The position numbers and the translations under genes were made by a program. A DNA stretch of 23,926 nt from Spirochaetaceae bacterium (GTDB lineage: Bacteria > Spirochaetota > Spirochaetia > Treponematales > Breznakiellaceae): positions 1 through 23,926 of the forward strand of contig JAITCP010000127.1 of the NCBI GenBank assembly GCA_031283025.1, read 5' to 3'. Positions 8,954 through 16,897 of this stretch are shown here, in pieces. The first letter of the stretch is position 1. Each line of letters starts with the position of its first letter. Below the pieces are notes generated by a model. It saw only the letters and a list, made by a program, of their open reading frames with translations. It was not told where the DNA came from and ran no database searches.

Positions 8954-8999
8954 CGGACTGTCAGTCCGCGCATTTTATAGGGGCGGGCGTTGCCCGCCC
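8954..8999 (+). other. Two intercistronic hairpins
   Basis: Between the second GH128 gene and the next lipoprotein gene lie CGGACT-GTC-AGTCCG (8954-8968) and GGGCGGGC-GTT-GCCCGCCC (8981-8999). Neither is followed by a run of T, so they are more likely mRNA-stability, attenuation or small repeat structures than full terminators. A Shine-Dalgarno GGAGG follows just before the ATG at 9039. Confidence 0.65.
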
Positions 9000-9038
9000 T
9001 TGAACGGCGCCACGCGCCAAAATTAAACGGAGGTTTGT

Positions 9039-10700
9039 ATGAAAAAGACAAAACTATTCGGTATTGCTGCGTCAGCATTTCTGCTGATGTTCACGGCGTT
9101 ATTCTTCGCCTGCAGCGATTCGTCAGGAGGAGGCGGAGAGGTAGTGGGAGACACTTTTGACATCGAACTTGATTTTGACGACAATCAAGGCACTGTTACC
9201 ACAAACCCCGCCGACAAAGCGGCGGAAGGCGCGACGGTAACCATTACTGTAACGCCGACAGGAGAAAACACGGTAAAGAACGGGTTCCCAACAGTTACCA
9301 AGGAAGGCGGCGGCACTGTTGAAGTAACCCCAGTATCCGGAGAGACAAATAAGTGGACTTTCCCAATGCCCGGCGTTAAAGTTACCGTAGCCGTGGAATT
9401 TGATGTTCCCGGCGTGCCATCCACATATACTGTTACGTGCCCAACAAATGTAACCGGCGGCTCTGTGAGCGCCAATCCGTCACAGGATGTGGAGGCGGGA
9501 ACTACGGTTACTCTTAACGTAATAATAGAACCAAATTACGCGTTAAGGGCCGGGTTTCCTAAAGTTACAAAGAATGACAACTCAGGAACTGTTAATCTAA
9601 CACCCGGCGAGAACGACACATGGACCTTTATTATGCCCAATGTCGGAGTTACCGTAGCGGTGGAATTTGGCATTTCCTACCACATTTCCACAAGTGGTGC
9701 TGGCAACAACGGTTCAATAACCGTCAGCGAAAAGGCGGCAGAGGGAGATAAGATTATCTTTACCGTAGATCCGAATGAAGGATACGTGGTAAAGCCCGGA
9801 TTCCCAACAGTAACAGCGGGCAGCGATACAATTACGATAAAATCGACAGGTGTGAACGAATGGTACTTTGTAATGCCCCCCGCTGCTGTCACCATAACTG
9901 TGGAATTTAAGGAAGCCTTAATCCCTGTGGTATTAGAAGATTTTTCAGCAGGAAGTATGACACACACTAATGATGGCGGTTGGTGGACAGGGATTAACAA
10001 TGCAAAAGGACCTGACTCTGCACAACTTACCGCAGCTCCTGGAGATGGCAGAGGGTTTGGAAGAAGATCACCGGACGTGACTTCTTCTGACATTACCGGC
10101 TATGACAAAATATCCTTTGGCATTTGGCTGCAAGAGAATGGCGTATTATCTCCGTTTACTCTAAAGTTCCAGTTAGAAACCACCGAATTCGGCGAACAGG
10201 TGGACTGGCTGTCCCCATCATTTAAAATTTATCCGGATGAATTAGAGGGATGGCAATCAATTGAGCTGTATCTCTCGGATTTTACAAACTTGGGGGATAA
10301 ACTGTCGGATGAGACTACCATTGAGGTGACAGGATGGGCAATATGGATAGAAGACGGTGGTTTTAATCTTTGGATTTCCGAAATTACCGCTGAAAGCGGA
10401 GCGATTACTCCGCGGGAAGTCAAACAAGCTGTAACAATCGCAATCAACGTCGAGGCGGATTTTGCGGGTCTTCCAAAGACTATTGCCCTCAAGAAAGGCG
10501 ATCCCGAACTTGTGCTTCAACTGACCGGCTATACAGCGGCCAGTTGGTATCTTGACGGTGAAAAAGATGCGTCTGCTCTTACAGGAGAATATACACTGGA
10601 TCCCGATGAGTTGGACGCGGGGCCACATTCTCTGACCGTGGTAGTAAAGGTTGGCGGATATTCGTACTCCAAAAAAATAGACTTCACGGTGAAGGAATAA
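9039..10700 (+). CDS. Modular surface lipoprotein with three InlB-B-type repeats and a jelly-roll-like domain
   Basis: A 553-residue product with GGAGG before the start and lipobox FFAC (Cys25). Residues about 37-290 contain three consecutive repeats of roughly 80 residues. Each has a G[ST]V[ST].NP-like strand, an EG..VT[FI].V.P segment, NGFP or a similar loop, and a closing strand MP...VTV.VEF, the pattern of divergent InlB B / bacterial repeat modules used as stalks. Residues about 295-455 form a jelly-roll-like domain: VVLEDFSAG, GGWWTGINNAKGPDSA, ITGYDKISFGIWL, GWQSIELYLSDF and NLWISEITAE. It resembles CBM11/CIA30-like domains, and its WW-G...GP-SA motif recurs in the 745-residue protein. 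A C-terminal module (about 460-553) has an Ig-like YLDGEKDA...LDAGPHSLTVVV pattern. No catalytic residues are recognised; a surface glycan-binding role is inferred. Confidence 0.87.
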   Translation: MKKTKLFGIAASAFLLMFTALFFACSDSSGGGGEVVGDTFDIELDFDDNQGTVTTNPADKAAEGATVTITVTPTGENTVKNGFPTVTKEGGGTVEVTPVSGETNKWTFPMPGVKVTVAVEFDVPGVPSTYTVTCPTNVTGGSVSANPSQDVEAGTTVTLNVIIEPNYALRAGFPKVTKNDNSGTVNLTPGENDTWTFIMPNVGVTVAVEFGISYHISTSGAGNNGSITVSEKAAEGDKIIFTVDPNEGYVVKPGFPTVTAGSDTITIKSTGVNEWYFVMPPAAVTITVEFKEALIPVVLEDFSAGSMTHTNDGGWWTGINNAKGPDSAQLTAAPGDGRGFGRRSPDVTSSDITGYDKISFGIWLQENGVLSPFTLKFQLETTEFGEQVDWLSPSFKIYPDELEGWQSIELYLSDFTNLGDKLSDETTIEVTGWAIWIEDGGFNLWISEITAESGAITPREVKQAVTIAINVEADFAGLPKTIALKKGDPELVLQLTGYTAASWYLDGEKDASALTGEYTLDPDELDAGPHSLTVVVKVGGYSYSKKIDFTVKE

Positions 10701-10710
10701 GGAGGAAAAC

Positions 10711-12375
10711 ATGAAAAAGATAGTTACTGTTCTTAAAATCGCGGGCGCGTGCGCGGTCATTGTTATGATGGCGGCCTGTTCCGCGGCGTTTCAACCGGCA
10801 GCTTCAGGAGAAATTCCCGTTCCCGCCGGAAAGGGTGTAATTAATTTAAGCGTTGTTACATCCGCGGCGCGGACTATATTCCCCGACGGGATAGAAGGCT
10901 TCGATTATATCGCAACATTTACCACTGATAGTGCTGATGTAGTTGAAGATGAAGTAACGGCAAGCCTAAGCGGAGGGAAGGCCGCGGTAGTGCTGGAACC
11001 CGCAACCTGGAAAATTGTCATTACAGCGGTATTGGACGGGGAGGATGTCGGAGAGGCCGTCATCGAAAATGTGGCGTTGGGTGAAGGTGAGGTAAAGAAA
11101 TTCAATGACATTTACATCCAGCCCATACGGGGAGACGCGGAAGATGGCGCTCTTGTGTACAGCGTAACGATTCCCGAAGATGCCACCGATGCAAAGCTCT
11201 ATTACATTTGTGAAGATGACGGCTCGGCCACGGGAGAGGAAATCGATCTGCTGGGAGCTGACGCTAATGAAGGAACCGTTAAGCTTTCTCCCGGTGCCTA
11301 TCTGGTACGGGTACTGATTACCGTAGATGGCATAACCGCGGGAAAGACGGAGATTGTCTATATCTACACCGGCCTGAAAAGTACGTTAAATTGGTCTTTC
11401 GTAATATCAAATGAACCGTACCGCCTGGTAATCGAGGATTTTGAAACAGGCGGCGGCAATTTCTGGAGTGAGGATAGTTCCGCTGCCGGCTACTGGCATG
11501 GTGGTAGTGGCGAATGGGATGCCGGTTTTTCAACTGGTGACGGTGAAGCGCACAATGGCGTTCAGGGCGTATGGTTTAATAATGCAACCGACATGAGCTT
11601 CGGACGGACAGATATATATTATGATTTGTCCAACTATACCAAAATTACGTTCTGGGTAAAGGCAAAAAGCGCTGATGTTGTATTTGCCTTCAGACTTAAT
11701 GATGACGATGACTATAAAGTCGAGTTTTCAGTTGACACTGCTGATACTTGGGAACAAAAGTCATTCACCATGGAGGAACTTGGTTTTACCGGCGACGTAA
11801 TAATAGAAGACTGGGCTTTCATTGTTGTAAATGATGGAGATGCAGACGGTCCTAATTTCATCGATTACATCTGCGCGGAAAGGCCGTTGATCATTGACGA
11901 TTTCTCGTTAACCGGTCATTTAAATGATGCTGACAGTTATTGGGCCGAGTCATGGTGGGGGGATTTTGCAGAGAGACTTGACCGTCTGTGCGCCTCGCTC
12001 ATGGGTACTGATACTGGGTCCGCGGGTATTGGCAGAATAGACCAGGAATGGGATTTAACGGAGTTTAGCACTATTACGTTCTCGGTTTTTACAGACAGCG
12101 AAGATAATCCCGCTACCGGAGACAAGTACAAATTCGGCCTGGATGTCGGTCCTGATGGAGATAATCCAAAATTTTTCGGTCCCAGCTTTACCGTAGAAGA
12201 CGAAGATGTATGGGCGGATATTTCCCTGAATCTTGCGGAATTTAAAGACGGTGACGGAAACCTAATGACTCCGGCTGATCTTGCAAATGTAACCGGATGG
12301 CGATTGGTACGGGATACGTGGGATGCAGGTAACGCGGCTTGTGTATACATCAGTAATCTGCAGGCTAATCCGTAA
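10711..12375 (+). CDS. Modular surface lipoprotein with tandem jelly-roll-like domains
   Basis: A 554-residue product, AAGGAGG before the ATG, signal peptide ending MMAAC (Cys23). Residues about 40-230 are two beta-rich segments that look like Ig-like stalk modules (GKAAVVLEPATWKIVITAV; GTVKLSPGAYLVRVLITV). Residues about 240-390 form a first jelly-roll-like domain (LVIEDFETGGGNFW, YYDLSNYTKITFWVKA, FAFRLNDDDDYKVEF). Residues about 392-554 form a second (LIIDDFSLTG, DLTEFSTITFSVF, VWADISLNLAEF, NVTGWRLVRD, CVYISNLQANP). Both share the D-F, Y/F-x-x-I-T-F and W-x-x-I/F strand motifs of CBM11/CIA30-like domains. It is 10 bp from the preceding gene, so the two are almost certainly co-transcribed. 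Binding of beta-glucan is inferred from context only. Confidence 0.85.
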   Translation: MKKIVTVLKIAGACAVIVMMAACSAAFQPAASGEIPVPAGKGVINLSVVTSAARTIFPDGIEGFDYIATFTTDSADVVEDEVTASLSGGKAAVVLEPATWKIVITAVLDGEDVGEAVIENVALGEGEVKKFNDIYIQPIRGDAEDGALVYSVTIPEDATDAKLYYICEDDGSATGEEIDLLGADANEGTVKLSPGAYLVRVLITVDGITAGKTEIVYIYTGLKSTLNWSFVISNEPYRLVIEDFETGGGNFWSEDSSAAGYWHGGSGEWDAGFSTGDGEAHNGVQGVWFNNATDMSFGRTDIYYDLSNYTKITFWVKAKSADVVFAFRLNDDDDYKVEFSVDTADTWEQKSFTMEELGFTGDVIIEDWAFIVVNDGDADGPNFIDYICAERPLIIDDFSLTGHLNDADSYWAESWWGDFAERLDRLCASLMGTDTGSAGIGRIDQEWDLTEFSTITFSVFTDSEDNPATGDKYKFGLDVGPDGDNPKFFGPSFTVEDEDVWADISLNLAEFKDGDGNLMTPADLANVTGWRLVRDTWDAGNAACVYISNLQANP

Positions 12376-12396
12376 CGGCGATTAACAAACGGTAAG

Positions 12397-12483
12397 GGCG
12401 CTATTCGGCGCCATTATCCCGCAGACGGACGCTTCACCGTGTCCGTCTGCCATTTATCATAGCGCCGCCGTAGTAACGGCGCT
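12397..12483 (+). other. Cluster of intercistronic hairpins
   Basis: The 135-bp gap before the last lipoprotein gene of the cluster holds a weak GGCGC/GCGCC hairpin (12397-12412), a strong 10-bp stem GCAGACGGAC/GTCCGTCTGC (12421-12450) and a third stem AGCGCCG/CGGCGCT (12461-12483). No T-run follows the strong stem. They may be an RNA processing or partial termination site that lowers or uncouples expression of the last gene. Confidence 0.6.
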
Positions 12484-12510
12484 TATAGTTTTCTCTTTGA
12501 GGAGGACAGT

Positions 12511-14748
12511 ATGAAAAAGACGTATCTGTGCGGCATTGCCGCAGCAGCCCTTTTGGCGGCGTGTACCATGGTATTTATCTCCTGCGGCGGAGGAGGGGGG
12601 GGAGGAGGAGGAGGAAATCCGACTCCCTACGAGATCACTATCTCTCCCCATATCACAGGCGGTACTTTAACCACAAACCCCTCCGGCAAAGCTACGGAAG
12701 GGACATCCGTAACCATCACCGCGGATCCAACACCGCCAAATGCTATAGAGGGGCTTCCTGTGGTTAAAAAAGAAACAGACGGTACAAATGTACCGGTATC
12801 CGCAGTAAGCGGTGAGGCGAATAAATTCAGGTTCACCATGCCTCCCGACGATGTTATCGTTTCGGCGCTGTTTGATGTTCCGGGCACAACGCCGTTCACC
12901 GCAAAGCCGGGATTGAGTCTTCTGGCGCTTCCCGTGGCCATTCAATATACGATTACAGATTCAATTCCCGCGGCAGACAGTTACACCGTGTATTATGTGG
13001 AGGGAAGCGGAAAAACCGCGGCGGAAATAAAAGCCGGAACTCCGGTGATCGCCTCACAAAAGAGCGGCTCTATTTCCGGTTTAACCGCCGGAACAACCTA
13101 CAGCGTTCTGGTTAAAGCAAGTAAATCCGGTTATATAGCAGCCGATTCGGATATTAAAACCGCCGCTCCCCTTGCTTCCGGAGGAGACGGGCTCGCTGTT
13201 TATCTGCCGGAGGGCGTTACCGCTTCTCCTTCGACAGGGCTTGTTGCGGGAGCCTATGTTCAATTAAACATAACGCCGCCCTCCGGAAAAGCCCCGGTCT
13301 TTGTTACCGTAAAGGGACTAACAACGGGCAATCAGGTACGGGTGGACAGATGTTCCGATTTTACCATGCCCAACGAATCGGTCAGCGTATCAGTTACATA
13401 CGGCCCGCAGCAGGCTATCCCGATATTCGTTGAGGGAGAGCTCGGAATGGACCGGCAAATCTGGAACGACTATCACGATGTTGAAGGCTATTATACCTGG
13501 CAGGAAACGGCAGATCCGGGATTCCTTGGCGGCATTAACGGAAACCCTGCCCTGGAGATAACCCTTGACGAGCAATGGTCGCAGCTCCTTTTCTGTGCCG
13601 CGGATGGACAGGGGGCTTTTGATATAAGTTCCTTTAATGCGCTTTCGTTCTGGGTACGGGGCGATACGGAAGGTAAATTCGCAAGCGCCGCATTCGGCGG
13701 CGGCGATGTTGAAGGAGAATATTTGGGATATTTGGTTACTTACACGGGTGAAGATAATGACGGTATTCCTTTTACTACTGAGTGGAGCAGGGTTATTGTT
13801 CCGGTACCCAAGCCTGCTGATGGTACGATAATCCGCGCGCTGCACTTTACTGCCGGAGACGGATTGCTGTACGGCAAAACCCTTTGGATAGACAGGGCGG
13901 AATTTGTGAACTGCGATGTTGTTCTGGATTCAATTGAGTTAATCGCCGATACAATTCCGGCAATTAATAGCGGTTCTGTGTCAACGCCGGTAAGCGAGAT
14001 ACTTTACGGCAACATGAAGGTAAAATACATCGTAGACGGGCAGACGGTTACCCTTGTTAACGGCGGTAATGTTGATTTCTTTGAGTGGTTCGCCGGCGGC
14101 ATTTCGTATACTGTTTCGGGCGGCGGCGTTACCCAGAGCGGCGGCGAATTATCAAACGGAACCTCCGGCGCCGATTATAGCCTGTCTATTGGCTTTGGCG
14201 GAAAAACAAGCAATACCGCCGGTCTTAAGGTCAGCACGCTGTCGTTTATCGTCATGGATAATTTTACCCAGGTATCGGATGCTATACCTGACCAGCCCGC
14301 AAAGTTCGGTGATACCGGCGGCGGCGCGTGGTGGATAGGCCACTCGACTGAATTTGGCCCCAATTCCGCCGCTGTAATGGTGAATGGTACCGGCGACGCT
14401 AATTTTACCAGAATACACAACGGACCCTGGAATTTATCCGTTTATGACGCCATTACCATTAATTACCTGGTTAAATCTGTAGGCGGAGCGCAGGAAACAG
14501 GCGCCGTTCCCGCCAACTGCCGGGCATTTATTGATGTTCGGGAAGGCCCTGCTACATGGCGCCAATGTACGACGGCCCTTGCGCGTACCAATTACGCAAC
14601 ATGGTCTCCGCAGGTTTTGAGGAAAAGCCAATTCCCTGGAACAACCAACTGGGCAAACATAACAGCGTGGAGGATTCGGATAGTTTCCTCTCCGGCGGCG
14701 GGAACTGTTCACTTCGTTTCAGACCTCAGGGCTACTACCCTGGAGTAG
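12511..14748 (+). CDS. Large modular surface lipoprotein with oligo-Gly after the lipobox
   Basis: A 745-residue product, GAGGAGG before the ATG. The signal peptide has two candidate lipidation sites, LLAAC (Cys18) and VFISC (Cys25). Cys25 is followed by ten glycines encoded by a purine tract containing eight consecutive G (12595-12602). Modules in order are an InlB-B-type repeat (about 40-128), an Fn3-like module (about 130-220, with the typical GLTAGTTYSVLVKASKSGY), a second B-repeat-like module (about 225-300), and a jelly-roll-like domain (about 302-465, ending LWIDRAEFVNC). An Ig-like module (about 466-585) and a second jelly-roll-like domain (about 587-745, with WWIGHSTEFGPNSA and a final strand VHFVSDLRATTLE) complete it. 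From about residue 300 onward the layout parallels the 680-residue lipoprotein at 3650-5692. No catalytic motif is seen; a glycan-binding surface protein is inferred. Confidence 0.85.
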   Translation: MKKTYLCGIAAAALLAACTMVFISCGGGGGGGGGGNPTPYEITISPHITGGTLTTNPSGKATEGTSVTITADPTPPNAIEGLPVVKKETDGTNVPVSAVSGEANKFRFTMPPDDVIVSALFDVPGTTPFTAKPGLSLLALPVAIQYTITDSIPAADSYTVYYVEGSGKTAAEIKAGTPVIASQKSGSISGLTAGTTYSVLVKASKSGYIAADSDIKTAAPLASGGDGLAVYLPEGVTASPSTGLVAGAYVQLNITPPSGKAPVFVTVKGLTTGNQVRVDRCSDFTMPNESVSVSVTYGPQQAIPIFVEGELGMDRQIWNDYHDVEGYYTWQETADPGFLGGINGNPALEITLDEQWSQLLFCAADGQGAFDISSFNALSFWVRGDTEGKFASAAFGGGDVEGEYLGYLVTYTGEDNDGIPFTTEWSRVIVPVPKPADGTIIRALHFTAGDGLLYGKTLWIDRAEFVNCDVVLDSIELIADTIPAINSGSVSTPVSEILYGNMKVKYIVDGQTVTLVNGGNVDFFEWFAGGISYTVSGGGVTQSGGELSNGTSGADYSLSIGFGGKTSNTAGLKVSTLSFIVMDNFTQVSDAIPDQPAKFGDTGGGAWWIGHSTEFGPNSAAVMVNGTGDANFTRIHNGPWNLSVYDAITINYLVKSVGGAQETGAVPANCRAFIDVREGPATWRQCTTALARTNYATWSPQVLRKSQFPGTTNWANITAWRIRIVSSPAAGTVHFVSDLRATTLE
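12595..12602 (+). repeat. G8 homopolymer tract inside a coding sequence
   Basis: Eight consecutive G lie within a longer purine-rich tract encoding the oligo-Gly that follows the lipobox of the 745-residue lipoprotein. A gain or loss of one G would shift the frame right after the signal peptide, so the tract could act as a slippage-driven on/off switch. This is inferred; the present length is in frame. Confidence 0.6.
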
Positions 14749-14795
14749 TGTCTTGAAAGTTTTTTGGCGCTATGTGCGTTAATTTAAGGTTTTTT

Positions 14796-14868
14796 AACCA
14801 CGGAGTATCACGGAGTTTTATAACGATTTTGATATTTCCCTCCGTAAAACTCCCTATCCTCCGTGGTT
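14796..14868. repeat. Imperfect inverted repeat with AACCACGGAG ends
   Basis: AACCACGGAG (14796-14805) pairs with CTCCGTGGTT (14859-14868), and the inner arms (CACGGAGTTTTA against GTAAAACTCC) also pair with some mismatches. It lies in the 306-bp stretch without genes between the last lipoprotein gene and paaK. A similar AACCACGG start occurs near 19753. Repeats of this accacgga type are common as small miniature elements in many bacterial genomes. Confidence 0.7.
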
Positions 14869-14883
14869 TGATTTATAAAAAAG

Positions 14884-14984
14884 GGAATCTCTAAAAACTT
14901 CAGTTTTTAGAGATTTACCGCTGAAAAACGCATGTTTCGCAGCCCAAAGGGCGAGAAACTGCAAAGGAAACCCTCTAGTATTCC
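14884..14984 (+). repeat. Three-hairpin palindromic element, copy C, decayed right end
   Basis: The left hairpin is identical to copy A (13-bp stem 14886-14915, TTCA loop). The central hairpin at 14934-14959 is conserved. The right hairpin is reduced to remnants after GCAAAGGAA, with only GGAA/TTCC left. About three substitutions separate it from copy A over the shared 87 bp. It lies directly upstream of the paaK promoter. Confidence 0.85.
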
Positions 14985-15001
14985 CACACCAATTTACTCT
15001 A

Positions 15002-15031
15002 TTTACAGCCTTCCCCCTTTCATGCTATACT
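15002..15031 (+). promoter_or_regulatory. Sigma-70-type promoter for the paaK operon
   Basis: TTTACA (15002-15007) and TATACT (15026-15031) are separated by 18 bp, and TG at 15023-15024 forms an extended -10 element. The -10 lies 23 bp before the paaK ATG, leaving a short leader that carries the GAAGGGAG ribosome site. This is the clearest promoter in the window. Confidence 0.75.
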
Positions 15032-15054
15032 GTCTTCCATAAGAAGGGAGAGCC

Positions 15055-16356
15055 ATGATATATAATCCAGAGTACGAATGTATGGACAGAGGGGCCAGGA
15101 AGCAGCTTCAACTGGCCAGGTTGAAAAACCTCGTGGAGGGCCTTTACAGTAAGGTGCCTTTTTACCGGAAAAAGATGGATGAAAGCGGAGTAAAAGCCAC
15201 GGATATTCATACCCTGGCGGATATTGAAAAACTCCCCTTTACCAGCAAGGACGACCTCAGGGAACTGTACCCCCACGGCCTTCTGGCCTGTCCCAAGGAC
15301 AGGATTGTAGAAGTCCACATCAGTTCGGGAACCACCGGCAAGCCTGTAGTGGACGAATACACCCAAAAGGACATCGACACCTGGCGGGAGGCCATGGCCC
15401 GGACCCTGGCCGGCGGGGGCTGTACCAGGGATGATATAGTCCAGAACTGTTACGGCTACGGCCTGTTTACCGGAGGGCCCGGCGCTCATTACGGGGCATT
15501 AACCCTTGGAGCGGAGGTGCTGCCCATGTCCAGCGGAAACACCGCCCGGCAGCTTATGGTGATGGAGGACTTTGGCTCCACTATGCTCACCTGTACCCCC
15601 TCCTACGCCCTCTACATGGCGGAAGAAGCGGCGGACGCAGGCATCGACTTGCACAAACTTTCCGTCCGCAAGGGCTGTTTTGGCGCGGAGCCCTGGAGCG
15701 AAAATATGCGCAAGGAAATTGAGTCCCGGTACGGAATGAAGGCTTACGACATCTACGGCCTTACGGAAATAATAGGCCCCGGCGTTTCTTTTGAGTGCGA
15801 GGCTCAGGACGGGCTCCATATCAACGAGGACCTGTTCTATCCGGAAATCATCGATCCTGAAACGGGGAAGCCCATGCCTCCCGGCGAGAAGGGGGAACTG
15901 GTCTTTACCACCCTAACAAAAGAAGGAACGCCGATGCTCCGGTATCGAACCAGGGACATTACGTACTTTATGGACGATGCGTGCAGTTGCGGCAGAACCA
16001 CCGTCAGAATGCACCGGCTCTTTGGCAGAACCGACGATATGCTGATCATCCGGGGGGTGAATGTCTTCCCCAGCCAGATCGAGCACGCCCTCTTTGCCAT
16101 AGAAGGAACCGAACCGGCGTACCTTATCGTGATAAACCGTGGCGAAACACACCTGGACGAGGTAGAACTTCAGGTGGAGGTAAAGCAGGAATTCTTCAGC
16201 GATGAAACAAAAGGATTGGAAAAACTCCGCAGCCGCATAGAGGCGGAAATGAAGAGCAAACTGCAAATCGGCGTTAAGGTAAAACTGGTAGAACCCAAGA
16301 CCATTGAGCGGTCCATCGGCAAGGCAAAACGGGTTCAGGACAACAGAAAGATATAA
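15055..16356 (+). CDS. paaK: Phenylacetate-CoA ligase family enzyme
   Basis: Cytoplasmic ATP-dependent aryl-acid:CoA ligase (AMP-forming) of the short PaaK type, 433 residues, the usual length. Visible motifs are the phosphate-binding loop SSGTTGKP (90-97), GYGLFTGG near 134, YDIYGLTEIIGPG (231-243) as the adenylate-binding A5 motif, the acidic hinge near GRTDDMLIIRGVNVFPSQIE (324-343), and a terminal KAKRVQD segment. It starts at ATG 15055 with GAAGGGAG upstream and a strong promoter. A gene for a double-ACT-domain protein follows 23 bp later, a pairing often seen for PaaK homologs in anaerobes that recycle aryl acids through indolepyruvate/arylpyruvate oxidoreductases. The natural substrate could be phenylacetate, indoleacetate or a related aryl acid; the sequence does not settle this. 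Confidence 0.92.
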   Translation: MIYNPEYECMDRGARKQLQLARLKNLVEGLYSKVPFYRKKMDESGVKATDIHTLADIEKLPFTSKDDLRELYPHGLLACPKDRIVEVHISSGTTGKPVVDEYTQKDIDTWREAMARTLAGGGCTRDDIVQNCYGYGLFTGGPGAHYGALTLGAEVLPMSSGNTARQLMVMEDFGSTMLTCTPSYALYMAEEAADAGIDLHKLSVRKGCFGAEPWSENMRKEIESRYGMKAYDIYGLTEIIGPGVSFECEAQDGLHINEDLFYPEIIDPETGKPMPPGEKGELVFTTLTKEGTPMLRYRTRDITYFMDDACSCGRTTVRMHRLFGRTDDMLIIRGVNVFPSQIEHALFAIEGTEPAYLIVINRGETHLDEVELQVEVKQEFFSDETKGLEKLRSRIEAEMKSKLQIGVKVKLVEPKTIERSIGKAKRVQDNRKI

Positions 16357-16379
16357 TTTTCATGTAGGAGGCTTAAACA

Positions 16380-16796
16380 ATGGAAATAAAACAAATATCG
16401 GTATTTTTTGAAAATAAGCCCGGCCGGCTGGGAGAAGTAACCAGAGTGCTGGCTGATGCGGGGATAAACCTTAGGGCCATATCCATTGCGGACACGGCGG
16501 ACTTTGGCATACTCCGGCTTATTGTGAATGACAATGAGAAGGCCGTGGCTGCTCTGAACGGGGCGGGTTTTACCACCCGGACTACCAATGTGGCGGCGGT
16601 GGAAATAGAGGACACTCCGGGGAGCCTTGCAAAGGTGATGGACATTTTCAAAACCGCCAAGGTAAACATCGAATACCTTTACGCTTCGCTGGAAGGAAAG
16701 GTAGGAAAAGCGGTGGTTATCTTCAAGCTGGAAGATCACGACAAGGGCTTGAGCCTTATCCGTGAAAACGGTCTTTCTATGGTAGATTCTTTTTAA
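16380..16796 (+). CDS. Tandem ACT-domain protein
   Basis: A 138-residue protein made of two ACT domains and nothing else. The first (about 1-66) has the ligand-loop pattern FFENKPGRLGEVTRVLADAGINLRAISI. The second (about 70-138) has EDTPGSLAKVMDIFKTAKVNIEYLYAS. ACT domains bind amino acids, commonly aromatic or branched-chain ones, and pair as dimers to regulate enzymes. Stand-alone double-ACT proteins are frequent next to paaK in anaerobes. A strong AGGAGG lies before the ATG, and the spacing to paaK implies one transcript. It probably senses an amino acid linked to the aryl-CoA ligase reaction; that role is inferred from context. Confidence 0.88.
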   Translation: MEIKQISVFFENKPGRLGEVTRVLADAGINLRAISIADTADFGILRLIVNDNEKAVAALNGAGFTTRTTNVAAVEIEDTPGSLAKVMDIFKTAKVNIEYLYASLEGKVGKAVVIFKLEDHDKGLSLIRENGLSMVDSF

Positions 16797-16820
16797 CGGA
16801 TTGAGCTTATTAATGGCGGG

Positions 16821-16850
16821 AATCTCTAAAAGCTGAAGCTTTTAGAGATT
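16821..16850 (+). repeat. Solo hairpin related to the palindromic element (possible terminator)
   Basis: A perfect 13-bp stem AATCTCTAAAAGC/GCTTTTAGAGATT surrounds TGAA, the reverse complement of the TTCA loop found in the other copies. The outer stem is the same as in copies A and C, but the closing pairs and loop are changed. The central and right hairpins are absent. It begins 25 bp after the ACT gene stop and could act as a terminator or mRNA 3' stabiliser before glgA; only a short interrupted T-run follows. Confidence 0.75.
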
Positions 16851-16897
16851 CTCTGGTTTTGATGGATTGAACGTCAAGTAAGGGGAGGGTTACATCA

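Noticed and set aside
8981..8999. Rho-independent terminator after the second GH128 gene
   Set aside because: The GC stem is strong but no T-run follows, and the next gene has its own ribosome site without a clear promoter, so I call it only an intercistronic hairpin.
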